Shown here piece by piece: positions 32,048 to 45,400 of a DNA stretch of 64,000 bases; within the stretch, counting starts at the first letter, position 1; the number at the start of each line of letters is the position of its first letter. The stretch lies in the NCBI GenBank assembly GCA_030272155.1, contig CP126205.1:1166501-1230500 (forward strand), read 5' to 3'. This DNA comes from Tetradesmus obliquus (lineage: Eukaryota; Chlorophyta; Chlorophyceae; Sphaeropleales; Scenedesmaceae). Position numbers and translations under genes: made by a program. The notes under the pieces were generated by a model, which saw nothing but the letters and a program-made list of their open reading frames with translations, was not told where the DNA came from and searched no databases.

Positions 32048-34398
32048 ATGGCAGAAGAAGAGCAACAGTTTCACGAGGACGAGCAGTATGAGGAGGACGG
32101 CATGGAGGCAGACGGTGCTGGCGAGGAGGGGCACGAGGATGCTGTCGATGTGAGCTGCACGGCTATTGCAGCGGCTTAACGTGCATGGACAAGGTTATTC
32201 GCAGAATGCTAGTAGCATATTCCACTCATGCCGGCTCCTAGACGCTGCCTGACCACTGCCACACCATGCTGCTGCTGTGACACAGCTGGGTGGGAGCCCT
32301 CCTCTGGCCCTGCTCACTGCTATGCATCACGGCTAAAAAGAAAAAAAGAAATCAAAAAGAAAAAACAAAATGATAAAAATAAAATGCCGTGCTTTGCATA
32401 GGAGCTTGAGGCCATGAAGCAGAAACTCAAGGAGCTGGAGGAGGAAGCAGCAAAGCTGCGTAGCACACAGGTGGGCTCAGAGTCTCTGGTATAGCCAGTG
32501 GTATAGTCAGAAGTGTTGGCAGATATGTTTTGCAGCTGAGGGTCACATGTTTATCCTGATCTGGGTGGATCAGCAGCAGCAGCAGCATTATGTGACGCCT
32601 TTCGCTTGTCGTCGTGCATGCGCTGCCGCAGCTTGCTTGTATCACGTGCATTTGCAGGCTGTTGTGTTGTTGTGTGCTGCCCTACCATCTATACAAGTCC
32701 ACCTGCTGTCACTTCCTGCGCCACACCCTCCGCTGCCAAGTTATAGCTGTCATTCTTGTGCCACTGTCGCCACATCATCTGCCCTATGCTTCACCACGCC
32801 CTCTCCACTTGCCACCCAGCAGCAAGGCGGCGCTGCGGAAGAAGCAGAAGAGGAGCCAGCAGGCGAAGGCGGCAACAAAGAGGAGGCAGACTCGCGGTCA
32901 GTGTTTGTCAACAACGTTGACTGGGGAGCAACACCCGAGGAGCTGCAGCAGCACTTTGCCACGTGTGGCACAGTCAACAGGGTGACCATCCTAACTGACA
33001 AGTTCGGCAACCCCAAGGTGGGCATGCAGTATAGTGCCTGCAGGGCAGCGCTTGCAGACAGCGCTTGCAGGACAGTGCTTGCAAACAGCGCTTGCAGGAC
33101 AGCTCTTGCAGGACAGCTCTTGCAGGCAATGCCTGCAGGACAGCGCTTGCAGACAACGCTTGCAGGACAGCGCTTGCAGGATAGCGTGTACAGGACAGTG
33201 CTTGCAGGACAGCGCTGTCAAGATAGCTTGCAGGACAGGGCTTGCACGACGGCTGTTGGGACGGGTTGCGGGACAGTTGTTCAATGATAAACACAGCGTT
33301 GAGCTCTGCTGACCTTCTGCTTTCCGCCGCCCGCCTGCGTGGTTTATTCTATCGTGATTCAACACCAGGGCTTTGCGTACATCGAGTTCCTGGAGGCTGA
33401 TGCAGTGGACAACGCCATCATGCTGGACAACAGCGAGCTGCGGGGGCGGCAGATCAAGGTGCGCAGATCATTGCAAGCAATCGCAGCGTGTGACAGGCAT
33501 CTGTGTAGAGGCCGGATGTCAGAAGTGGTTTTAGTAGCAAGGTTGTAGCCTTCAGTGCAGCAGCACACAGGAGCTGGTGCACAAGCTTGTACCGGGGTCT
33601 TTCGCGGCTGCCTGATTGCTGTATGTGGTGTGCAGCAATGCAGCCATGCACGTGCTGCCAGAGCACTGCCCCCAGCTGTGCAGGCTCCACCACAGCAGCA
33701 ACAGCCAACGCACATGTACCTTGTTTGGGTGAACACTGCTGGCGTGTAGTGGACCACAGGTTATGAGCAAGCAAATAAACGTGTCACTATGGCTCAGGAG
33801 TGCTGAAAGCCTCCTTAGAGGTATGACCCAACACTGCTTGCTGATGCTGATGCTGATGCTGTGCTGCTGCTGGTGCTGCTGCTGTGCTGCTGCTGGTGCT
33901 CTTGCACACCACAGGTGATGCGCAAGCGCACCAACGTGCCGGGCCTCAAGCGCGGGCGCGGCAGGGGCCGGGGGCGCTTCGGGCCGCCGCGCGGCCGCGG
34001 CGGCTATCATGGCGGGTACGGATACGGATACGGCGGCGGATACGGATACGGATACGGCGGGTATGGGTAGGTCGCTGCATTTGACCAGCGCTGAGTTAAC
34101 TTGCAGACGTGTGCAGAGCGTGCAGCTGTGATGTGTACAATACAGTTGTGTTGGCTTTTGCTGGGATAGCTGTTTGGGTTATTGCACCGTAGCCTGCTAA
34201 GGCACAATTCATGCAGATGTAACCTGAGTTGTGGTTAGCATGTCTGCTGGTGTGATGTACCTCGACATGCATGTAACGCATGTTAAGGTCCCTTGAGTTT
34301 CTCAGCAAGCTGACCAAGCTGCGCTGTCTTTCTGCTGTGCTGCTCGCAGGTATGCTCCCAGGGGCCGCGGCAGGGGCAGGGGCTATGCACCCTACTGA
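32048..34398 (+). CDS. PABPN1: Nuclear poly(A)-binding protein 2 (PABPN1 type), complete, 6 exons
   Basis: Exons 32048-32149, 32402-32470, 32820-33017, 33369-33458, 33915-34060 and 34350-34398 have consensus splice sites and agree in phase (654 nt, 217 aa). Domain order is that of PABPN1: acidic N-terminus, a short coiled coil ([18 protein letters not shown]), one RRM with RNP2 VFVNNV (about 85-90) and RNP1 GFAYIEF (about 124-130), [15 protein letters not shown] between them, then [16 protein letters not shown] and an RGG/GYGYGG tail ending APY. The family binds nascent poly(A), stimulates poly(A) polymerase and controls tail length in the nucleus. Exon 5 could also run on to a stop at 34070, giving a shorter tail; the donor GTATGG at 34061 joins the final RG-rich exon. 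No poly-Ala expansion at the N-terminus. Intron 3 holds a minisatellite. Confidence 0.95.
33040..33265 (+). repeat. Minisatellite in intron 3 of the PABPN1-type gene
   Basis: About 14-15 degenerate copies of a ~15-bp unit close to GCTTGCAGGACAGC. Nearly every unit contains TGCAGG or TGCAGA, i.e. a repeated potential acceptor (CAG|G) within the intron. Confidence 0.9.
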
Positions 34399-35281
34399 TA
34401 CTTGCTGGCGTATGGCCAGCAGCAGCGGCTGCGCGGCAACTGCAGGAGGGAGCTGGCAGGTCACATGCGAAGAGGAATAAGGTTGTGTGGCACTGCAGCA
34501 GGCAGCTGCAGTTGCCGCTGGTGCAGCAGCGGAGCAGTGGGCGTGTTGGTTGGTGATTTGCTTTTGGGACAGATGGATGCAGGTTTTAAAGCAAGATTTG
34601 AAGGTTGCCAGTTTGAAGCAGCTGCGCTGTGACGGACACTTATTGGAATGGCCAGCTGTGACAGCTCAGCTATACTGATGAACAGGCCCTGTTCTCCAGG
34701 GCCGTGTTCTCCAGAGACCCGTGCTCCAGGGACCGCCCTGTGCGTGAGGCGGGTTTTGTGCTGTGCATTGTTATCCAACGGACTAATTGGTAACAGTACA
34801 GTTGGTTTTGTGTGTGCAAAAACACCCTCCTGCATTGGAGAGGGGGCTCTGTGTGATTGTAGGGTGCCCCTTAGTGGACAAGGCGGGGGTGGGGTACCAG
34901 GTCATTCAAAGGCCAGGAGTGGTGGCAAAGTGGCTGGCTGAGTGCATGCACACACTCAGTCTATCCGTTTGACACATCAAGGAGCGCCTTTGCTGTGTGC
35001 TTCAACCATGGGCTTGGGCAGCGAGCAGCCGTGAAGATCAGGCGACATCAGACTGTCACATTCATTCGGATGTGCAACCGTCCAATGATTCAAGGCGTAC
35101 TGGTGCACCGCCAGACACTCCAACGGTATAAGATGGATGCATTGAAATTTCTGTTGGAGCAAATAAAAAAAAAGACAAAGCCAGGATTCGCAATCCTTTC
35201 TGCCTGATCTTCCGATCGTTTCGTCGGGCTTCTTACATGGATTTGGGATGACAACAAAACTAAAGAAGCGCTTCAGCGTTC
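34399..35281. other. Intergenic between PABPN1-type and cyclase genes
   Basis: No supported coding region. 34399-34700 is probably 3'UTR. Short direct repeats of CCAGGGACCGCC/CCAGAGACCCG type occur around 34695-34735. The cyclase promoter should lie in 35100-35281; no element is recognised. Confidence 0.5.
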
Positions 35282-38200
35282 ATGGCAGGCCCTAGGTGGC
35301 AGAGCTGGGTCGGGGCCTTGCTGGTGTTCCCCCTTTTGTTGACTGCAGCACAAGCTGCTGTCTGCGATACAGGTTGCCAAGCACAGCAACGATCGTCTTT
35401 GACTGATCTGTATGCGGCCACCGGGGGCCGGGGCTGGCGGAGGCAGTCGGGATGGGACTCCGGGTCCCTGGATCATTGCAGCTGGTTTGGCGTGAGCTGC
35501 TGCGGCACGGATGGCATTCCTGATGCATCGGGTCCTCGATCTGCGGCCTGCCCGCTGCCTGGGGGCGTGGCCGGGCTGGACCTTGGCTTGAACAACCTGA
35601 CAGGTGCATGGCCTGCTGCTGCTCTGGCTGGGCTGTCAAGCTCCCTGGCATACATCAACCTGCGAGGCAACAGCCTTCAAGGGCGGTTGCCGGAGAGCAT
35701 CAGTGGCCTTCAGCAGCTGTCTGTGCTGTACATAGATGATGCAGGCCTCAGCGGGGCGCTTCCGGCTGGGCTTGGGCAGCTTGCAAACCTTACACAGCTC
35801 ACTGCGGCACGCAATGGATTCAGCGGTGCCTTACCAAGCAGCTTGGGGCAGCTACAGCGGCTGCGACGGTTGACTGTCAGCAGCAACGCCTTGACTGGGG
35901 CGTTTCCTGCAAGCTTGTTGGCTCTGCCGCAGCTGCAGCAGCTGGATGTGTTGAACAACCAACTGTCTGGGCAGCTGCCAGCTACAGCACCAGCTGGAGT
36001 GGACAGCAGCAGCAACACGCCGCTGGGAGCGTTGGGAGGTGAGCAGGAGCAGCAGCATGACATGTGTTGCAACGGATTGATGCAGTACCTGCAAGTGTTG
36101 AGCTGTCGGACAGAAGCCTGTTGTTCATCACTGAGGCACCTGCAGCATGCGTAAGCAAACCACTCTGTGCAGTAGCGTCAACAGCAGCCAGCACCCACTG
36201 CAAGCGTGTTTGCCGCATTTCAAGAAATGCAGCATGCAGCGTCACATACATGTTGTCTTGCATCCTTGCTCGCCGCTGTCAACCCATGCAGCCACTCACA
36301 GTGACATGCTGCCATTGTGTCAACGCGACTGCGCTTATTCCTGCCATCGCAGTGTCAAGAAATGAGATTCTGGAGGTCAGGCTTAGCAGCAATCAGCTCA
36401 GCGGCCCTCTGCCTGGCTGGCTGGCTGCTCTGCCTGTCATCCTGTTAGATGCTAGCAGCAACAAGCTCAGTGGCAGCCTGCCTGCAGCAGCGCTGGGCAG
36501 CAACCTGGTGCTGCAGGAGCTGCTGCTTGCAGGAAACAGGTTCAGCGGCAGCTTGAGTGCAGACACGTTCAGGTGGGTGCTGTTTGTGCAATGGACGGCA
36601 CTGGGAAAGAAATGGCGCAGCTGTAGCAGGTTTGATGGGCAGCCCATGCATGTGTTGCTTGCTACATCCAAACTTTGCCTATGCAGACACGTTCAGGTGG
36701 GGATGCTATTGAGTGGACGGCATGGAGCTGTAGTGGTGGCACAGGCTGCAGCAGGCATGGTTGGTAGCACATGCATGATGCTTGCTGCTTCCGAAGTTTG
36801 CCTGTGGATTTGTGCATGGCCGGAAGGTGTGCGTGAGGACCAGTGCTGTGCATCAACCCACAACCATGCTCCAAGGTAAGGCACACTGAACGTCCATCGG
36901 AGTGACGTGCAGCAGCCGTCGTTGGCTTGCTGCACCATGCCCTGGTGCACTGTTTGACTCTTGGTTGCTCTGGCTGCTGTGCTCTGCCTTGCATTTCTCT
37001 CAAATGCAGCGGCAACCTGCGCGTGATGGACTTGAGCAGCAACAGCCTCACAGGCAGCCTGCCAGCACCAGCAGCAGGCTCGCTGCAGCGGCTGGACCTG
37101 TCACACAATAACCTCACAGGGCAGCTGCCGCCTGACCTGGCGCAGCTGCCAGCGCTGAGGCAGCTGCAGCTGACAGGCAATGAGCTCGCGCCGATGCAAG
37201 GATTGCCGGCTGTGCTGCAGCTTGACAGGTGAACCACAGCCATACTCAACAAGCAACTAGAATGTTCATGCCTTGTTTTGTTGGGTGCGCCGTCGTGGGA
37301 TGTTAGCAGGTGCTGCTGACTCTCTGGTGCAGCAGCCAGCAGTGGGCAGAGGCCGGTTGCAGCTGGATTACTGCCGGCACACTGCAGAGCTGCAGCCACT
37401 GTGAACAACTGCTATCCTGCATCATCATCATCATCATCATCATAAAGTTACCCACCATCTGCTATCCTGCATGTTCAGGCATCTGTTTAGCAGGCTGTCT
37501 CTCTGTCAGCCGCTCAGCTGATGCAATCATTCCTGCCACTGCCTGCATACTGAGGCTGGGGTTGTGCTTGCTGTTGGTACTCTGTTGCTGCATATGTTTG
37601 CAGCTCTGCCGCTGCTGTGCCAGTCGATCCTGTAGGGCAGGCTGGGCTGCTGTGTCAGCCAGTAGTGCTCACAGGCAGCAGCAGCAGCAGCAGCAGCAGC
37701 AGCGGCCGTGCCACAGTGCAGCTGGGTCCAGCAGTGTACGGCTTTGAGGGCTGTTTCTGCAAGGCGCCGCTGGCTGCTGCAGTTGAGCAGCAGGGCGGGC
37801 GCACTGTGAGCATGACGTGCGTCGCGAAGCAGGTGCGTGGCTGGTGCAGCTGTTGACCGCAACTCTAGCAGCATTTGCATGCTCCTGTCGGATACATGCT
37901 TGCAGTGCATGCTGGGTGTAAGCTGGGTGCAAGTGGGCTGCCCCAGAGTTGTGGCAGCCTGCTGTGCTGGCATTGGCACACATGCAGCAGGGCATGTCAC
38001 CTATCTGCTGGTTGTCAGGCATAAACCCTTCAGCTTTGCTGTGCCAGCAGCCATTAAATGCCCACCTACTCTGCTGCTGCTGCCGCTGCTGCTCGTGTGT
38101 TGTGGCAATGTACCTGTGTGCACCAGGGCGCGCCGCTGGCAGCTGTGCTTGCTCCGCTGCTGTCAGTGACAGCAGTAGCGCTGGTGGCGCTGGCGTGTGT

Positions 38201-39375
38201 GGCTGCTGCGTGGCGCTGCGGGCTGGCTGGGCTGGTGCAGCGCATCAGCGTGGAGGCGAAGAAGAAGACGCCGCCAGGCACAGCAGCCAAGGACATCACA
38301 CTGGTGCTCACTGACGTGCAGGTGCGTATGTGTGCGTGACTGGCGCAGTTGTGCTGCGCTGCGACGTAGCTACAGCCATGCTGTGATGAGGCCTGTTGCA
38401 TGCACTTCATACGACGTGAAAAGGCAGGGCAGTGCGCAGATGCATTCAAGCGTTCTTCACTAATTTCTTTTTTTTCTTGCGCACCTCTTTTACTCCTGCA
38501 GGGCTCCACTGAGCTGTGGGAGTGGGATCAGCAGCTGGCCAGCGACGCGTTCAAAACGCACGACAGGGTTCTGCGGCAGTACATGACGCAGTTCTTCGGC
38601 TACGAGGTGTCCACCGAGGGTGATGCCTTCCTGGTGGCGTTCCACGAGCCGTTTGATGCGGTGGCGTGGTGCCTCTGCGTGCAGATGGCGCTGCACTGTG
38701 AGTGCCAGTTACAACCTGCCAGCAATTGCGTGTGTGCTGTGGCTTGCTTGCACTGCGTATGTCAGGGCAGGGGCGGTGTGCATGTGCGACTTGCCGTGGT
38801 GCCTCTGCAGGCAGGTGGCGTTTCATTGAGAGTGCTTTGGGTGCACGCATTTGGCGGTTGCAGTGACGGCCTTGAAGCAAGCAGGCAGCTGTGTGCATGT
38901 GTGGCTTTCCACAGGCTTCTTGATGTGGTGGCGTGGTGCCTCTGCGTGCAGATGGCGCTGCACTATGAGTGCCAGTTATATGTTCAACAATATGCAGCCG
39001 GCAGTAGCGAGTGTGGGGTTGCAGTGACTGCCTTGAAGCGCACAGGCGGCTGTTTGGCTTGCTTGCTTGCACAGCGCATGTCAGGGCAGGGGTGGTATGC
39101 GTGTGTGGCTGTTCGTTGTGCCTGTGCAAATGGCGCAGCACTGTGAGTGCCGGCAGTCGCAAGCAGCGTGAGGCTGAGAGTATGTTGTTTGATCACTGCT
39201 AGTAGTAAGTAGGCGTTGCCTACTTACTACTCTGCTTGACCTGGTGAGCTGTTGAAATGCATGCTGTGGGAAGGTTTTGCTGGGCAGTGACAGTATGTGG
39301 CTGCTCCCAGGGCTCTCACATGCTGCAAGCATCATGCCGTGCAGCTCACTGACAGTGCGAGTGCTGGGTCTGACT

Positions 39376-39436
<61 letters not shown>

Positions 39437-42400
39437 AGACGCCGAGTGGCCGGAGCCGCTGCTGATGCACAAGTCCACCTGCCTTGACACTGCCAGCACG
39501 CTCGAGCTGAAGCGGCGGCAGCGCCAGGACCGCTGGCAGACGCGCATGACGCGTGCAGTCGCAGGCGACGATGCGGCGGGGTCCAGCGGTTGGCAAGGCG
39601 GCCGCACTGCCAGCGCTGCGACAGGTGTTGGGGACGGTGCTGCTGCTGCCACCATGGCAGCTGCAGGTGCTGCTGGTGTGGCTGGGAATGAGGCTGACGG
39701 GCCTCTGGAGCATTTCCCAGATACGCTGCCGCCAGCGCCGCTGGTTGCTGTTGATCAGGACCCTGCTGCAGTGTATGAGGATGAGGAGGCGCTGCTGGGG
39801 CAGGGCCAGGGCAGCAGCAGCGACAATGCGCTGGAGGCGCGCATGGCTGTGGAGGGCACTGCGCAGGGCGGCCCGGGCGGCAAGGTGAGGCGGCTTGCTG
39901 GTGTGCGCGTGTGCGGCGGCTGTCGGTGTGGTAGCAGCTGTGGAGCATGTGCGTGCATTGGACACAATTTGCATTGGACACGATCGTGCTGGACACAATC
40001 TTGCAGCTCCTGTGATTTGCTGACAGCAGTGGGTTCATACGAACGAGGCCCGAGGAGGTGAACACAGGCTTAACGAAAGAGAGATCTCGAGTGGGAAGGA
40101 GGGGGGCTTGAGTGCTGTGTAGTGTGTGTTTTGTGGGCAAAAATTGAATGCCTTGTGGCCGAAGACGAGGGGTTACACGGTGTGCACAGGCAACTACGTT
40201 GCAATGAACACCCGAAAACGTGGAACGTCGCAGATGACTCAGCAAAACAGGCTGTCACTCAAGGAGACTCACCCCAGAAAGTCTCTGTGTGTGTAACTTG
40301 ACATATGGCCTTGCAGGCAAAGCCGTCAGCCACAGCACACGCAGTGTTGATGCTAAACAACGGTAGGACTAGCGTAAACAGTGTCAGTGACAGCAAGCTG
40401 CACTTTATGCAGTGCAGCGGGCGGGCTGAATCCCCAGAACAACACCCACCAGCAGAAACACAGCCTGACAGGCGGTGGCCTGAGGCGACAAACTGGGAAG
40501 AGAGAGCAGAGAACAAGCCAGCTGCTGCAAGGGCCGCACAACTACATGTCGCAGCAGCGATACGGCAACTCACAGCTCCTGCAAAGCAAGACAGCTAGCT
40601 CTGGCATGTCAGAAGCTCACAGAGAAAGCAAGTACATGCAGTGAGAAGAAGGCCATCACCGCCGCACCACACACAAACCATTGCCAAGCAACACAGTATG
40701 CCAGGCAATAAAAGGTTGGCGTGTGAGCAGCCGATTTCTATACCGTGACGGCACCCTAGCCGTAGCAGCAAAGTCCGCAAGCGCATCCCAAAAAGCACCT
40801 ACTGCTGCTCTCACAGCCACTTGTTCCACCAGCTGGGGTATCCCAAGGTCACCGGACACAGCCCACGCTGCCCTGCGGCCTTTCTCAAAGGCATGCACTG
40901 CTGCAAGACAGACCATGTCCCACACCAGTCGATGTACAGCGTTATGGGGGAACACGCCAACCATATAGCTCGGCACGGCAGTACAGCACCTGCCGGCAAC
41001 AAGTTGAACGCCCTTAGTTGACTTTCCACCTCACGCCGCACCGCCACAGCAACAGGACATGTCCAAAAATGATGCTCCACCCCAGGCCCTGCAGCAGAAC
41101 ACGCTGCACACGCAGCACTAGTCTGCATACGTTGAGCAGTAGGGAAAGCATCCAAGGCCAAGCGCCACGCCGCTTCCTTGTACATGTTAGCCACCCGTAC
41201 CTGCCACCAACGAGACAACACCGACTGCACTGCAGGCAGGCTGACTGCCATCGGCAGGGCATCCAGGGCTCTAACCCGATTAAGTAAGGCAGCATGGCGG
41301 GGCGCTATGGCATCAAGCGCAGCAAGACGTTGTAGCTTCGTGGCATCAGCAACCTGCAGATCAGCCAAACGTATAAAACCATCTGCCCCTGGCCGCTGCC
41401 AACCCAAATCAGCACTCAACTGTTCGCGCGCAATCAAAATGTCCACAGGAGAAACAGAGTATAGTTGTGCAACGCTCGTACCGGCAGCTTGGGCAGCTGC
41501 CAGGTGCGCGCGTGCTGCAGCAAGCCACACAGACGGCACAAACGACAGCAGCAATGCCTTGTGGCTGAAGAAGAGGGGTTACACGGTGTGCACAGGCAAC
41601 TCCGTTGCAACGAACACCCGAAAATCTGGAACGTCGCAGATGACTCAGCAAAACAGGCTGTCACTCAAGCAGACCCACCCCAGAAAGTCTCGCTGTGTAA
41701 CTTGACATATGGCCTTGCAGGCAAAGCCGTCGGTCACAGCACACGCAGTATTGATGCTAAACAAAGGCAGGACTAGTGTAAACAGTGTCAGTGACAGCAA
41801 GCTGCACTTTATGCAGTGCAGCGGGCGGGCTGAACCCACAGAACAACACCCACCAAGCAGCAACACAGCCTGGCAGGCGGTGGTCTGAGGCGACAAACTG
41901 GGGAGAGAGAGCAGAGGACAAACCAGCTGCTGCAAGGGCCTTGTGCCTTGTGGAGAGAGAGGTCTGTTACAGGGGTGGGCAAGCTATCGCCCTAGAGCGA
42001 GTCACTTGCCCCTCTTTCAGCTCACATATCATGAGAACCCGATATCAAGCCACAAGATGCAACCAAAGTAATACTCCAGAGGCATCTTGCAGCCCCTACC
42101 TCCCCATAAACCAACAAGTACATGCAGTGCAGCATGTGCGAAGTGCAGCACGAAAAGCAGCAGGGTGCTCAAAGCACAGGGCACAAAACGCACAAGGGAA
42201 GGCATGCATGGTCCAAACAGCAAGCGGGATGCACAATGGTGCTGCTTACCATAGGTGTTTGGCATGATTGCACCAAGGCACTGCTGTACACACCAGACTG
42301 CAGCAAGCAGGAGCACACGGGACCGACAGGAGACACTGCATGTGACATGCAAACTAAGGTGCTACTGCTTCTGCAATCCTCATGGCTGACAAGCACAGAA

Positions 42401-45400
42401 GCACGCAATGCGACACACAGAGCTGGAAAATCAAGCACAGTGACACACGACATGCAACATGGCCTTGCCAGAAAGTGGAAATTGGACAACTACTGACAGC
42501 ACATCATGTAAAAGCAGGAAGGTCAACCAGAGCGGGGCGCCAGTACAATGCGCAGCTGTGCTGGATCAGAACACAAGAACGGGTGATCTCCAGGCACCGC
42601 AACACGCCAATGAGCCGGCGCAGCCTCCAATGCCACAAAATCAGCAAGCAATTCCCAAAACCGCAATTCCCAAAACCGCAAAGCAAACCGCAAACTGTGG
42701 GAGAGAGAGGTCTATTACAGGGGTGGGCAAGCTATCGCCCTAGAGCGAGTCAACTGTGGGAGAGAGGTCTGTTACAGGGGTGGGCAAGCTATCGCCCTAG
42801 AGCGAGTCACTTGCCCCTCTTTCAGCTCACATATCATGAGAACCCGATAGCAAGCCACAAGATGCAACCAAAGTAAAACTCCAGAGGCAACTTGCAGCCC
42901 CTACCTCCCCATAAACCAACAAGTACATGCAGTGCAGCATGTGCGAAGTGCAGCACGAAAAGCAGCAGGGTGCTCAAAGCACAGGGCACAAAACGCACAA
43001 GGGAAGGCAGGCATGGTCCAAACAGCAAGCGGGATGCACAGTGGTGCTGCTTACCATAGGTGTTCGGCATGATTGCACCAAGGCACTGCTGTACACACCA
43101 GACTGCAGCAAGCAGGAGCACGCGGGACCGACAGGAGACACTGCATGTGACATGCAAACTAAGGTGCTACTGCTTCTGCAATCCTCATGGCTGACAAGCA
43201 CAGAAGCACGCAATGCGACACACATAGCTGATAAATCAAGCACAGTGACACACAACATGCAACATGGCCTTGCCAGAAAGTGGAAATTGGACAACTACTG
43301 ACAGCACATCATGTAAAAGCAGAAAGGTCAACCAGAGCGGGGCGCCAGTACAATGCGCAACTGTGCTGGATCAGATCGCAAGAACGGGTGATCTCCAGGC
43401 ACCGCAACACGCCAATGAGCCGGCGCAGCCTCCATTGCCACAAAATCAGCAAGCAATTCCCAAAACCGCAAAACCGCCTGCTGCTTCGCCTCCTTTAACA
43501 TCTGCGCTAGTAGTTGCTGTCGCTGTTGTTGTTGTTGCAGCAGCTGCTGCTGCCTACGCTGCTCAACCAGCTGGTTATGCTGTTGCTGCGCAGCAGTGAG
43601 AGCTGCAGGCTGAAACACATCTGTAATAGGTACCTGCCATTGCGGCGGCGGCGCAGACGGCCGCGGCGCAGCAGGCGCGGGCGGCGGAATGTGCAGCGTG
43701 TTAGCCTGCCGTCGGCCAACATCCATGGCATTCAGAGCAGCTAAACAAATAACCCCCCAAACACCCTGGTGGAGCCGCTTAGGGCCGGGAGGCCGCTGCA
43801 TCAACCAGACATGCCGCATAGCAAGCGGCGGGCGGCCTGCAGCCCGCGTACACCATGTTGCAGGCAACGCAGACAGCAGGCTGTCAATCACCGCTACCGC
43901 AACTGGGCACTCCCAAAAATGGTGCACCAGACCAGGGCACGCAGCGCCACACATGCATGTATCATGCTGCTGGTGCATGCGCTGCGACGTAGGCAGGCCA
44001 TCCATGATCAGCCGCCAATACGTCTCCTTGTACGCATTATCCCAGCGCATCTTCCATAGTGCGCCCTGGGCGGCCGCCACACATTGCAAACCACGAGTCA
44101 ACGCCGCGGGCGGGGCACCCGCACCGATCGCAACACTGACAAACCTAGTGCGCCGCTCCTGGCGCTCAGCACGCAGGGGACCAAGCTGCAATGAGGTAGC
44201 TTCACGAACAGACAATTGCGCAACAGACACCGTCTTGCCGCGATGATTCCGCCAGCCTAGCCGCGCCACCAACATGGCCTCAACATGCTGCTCTGCTGCA
44301 GAAGGCACACATGGCGGGTCTGGCACAGCTGCAGGCGGCCAGGGCCGGTCTGCTGCAGGATGCCGCACAACAGCCAAGGCAGCCCGATGCCACGGCATGG
44401 GCAACAAGTTAACCAAGTCTGTCAAATCTGCCGATTCGTTGTCTGCATTGCTGAAGTTGGAGCCGTACGGCAGCAATGGGTGTGGCAGCTGCTGCCGTGC
44501 AGCATGCTGGATCACATGCCAAGCGCGACAGAGATCGGCCACAGTGCGGATGCGCGGCCGACACTTGCCGCCAGAACATGCATGTGGCCCGCGCACAGAG
44601 GGCACGGGATGCATTTGCAGCCCACCGGGCACAAACCCAACCATTGCTTGCAAAAAGGGTTAGCAAAGACAGGAGCCAAACTACACCAAGCCCCGGGCTG
44701 CAGCACCGGCGCCTCCTGTGGCGGGTTCGAAAGGTGATCGCATGGTTCGGCGGTCACTTGGCGATGTTGCAGTTGTTGGGCATCCAACACACCACCAGCT
44801 ACTTCGAGCTGCAGTCCTCCGTGGTGTAGGCGGTTAGCATACGAGGTTCTCACCCTCGCGACCCGGGTTCGAGTCCCGGCGGGGGAAGCTGTTTTGCTCC
44901 TTTGCCTGTGCCCCCCCGTTACCCCTTTGTTCTTCTCCGCCCCTCGCTGGACCTGATCAGGAAATGCCTTCTGTTTAGATGAACGCCTTCTCCTCACACA
45001 GCTGTGCGCTGCCGTAACATTGATTCAAAGCATGTACGTTGTGCAATAACAAACCAGGCTGGGCCTGACAGCAGGCGGGTTGGGCCTGACATCCCAGGCA
45101 GTCTCATGTCATACTGCCGCCTCATCTGAAAGGCCTGTAGGTTACCGCACAGCTCACTTTCCAATGTCCTTCTGCGCCCGCCCGCTCTTCCACGATATGT
45201 TTTGTGGCCGGCAAGGATGTGCTGTTTCGCGGCCTGCGCGTGCGCATCAGCATCGCCACTGGCCTTGCCGGCTTTTTGGAAAGCCTGTTGTCTGGGGGTG
45301 TGTTTCTGTCCAAGTCTCCGCCTGCCTGCGCTTCCCTTCACTCATATTCATGGGCCTTCAAGGGCGTGCTGTTCCGCGGCCTGCGCAGACAGCAGACAGG

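Noticed and set aside
39081-40245. Long minus-strand frames across cyclase exon 7
   Set aside because: They are shadows of the plus-strand exon and its CTG tract; the plus frame has correct splice sites and phase.
40148-41940. A complete LTR retrotransposon
   Set aside because: Direct repeats are present but lack TG...CA ends, primer-binding site, polypurine tract, target-site duplication, and gag/pol genes.
44512-44997. A minus-strand 161-codon frame containing GTRTRVARVRTSYANRLHH
   Set aside because: This peptide is the reverse-complement translation of the tRNA-Glu gene, a common false ORF.
45209-45360. Alternative cyclase exon 8 starting near 45209
   Set aside because: It encodes the right motif start but then loses homology; only 45491-45652 gives a full exon in phase. 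Kept as a duplicated stub.
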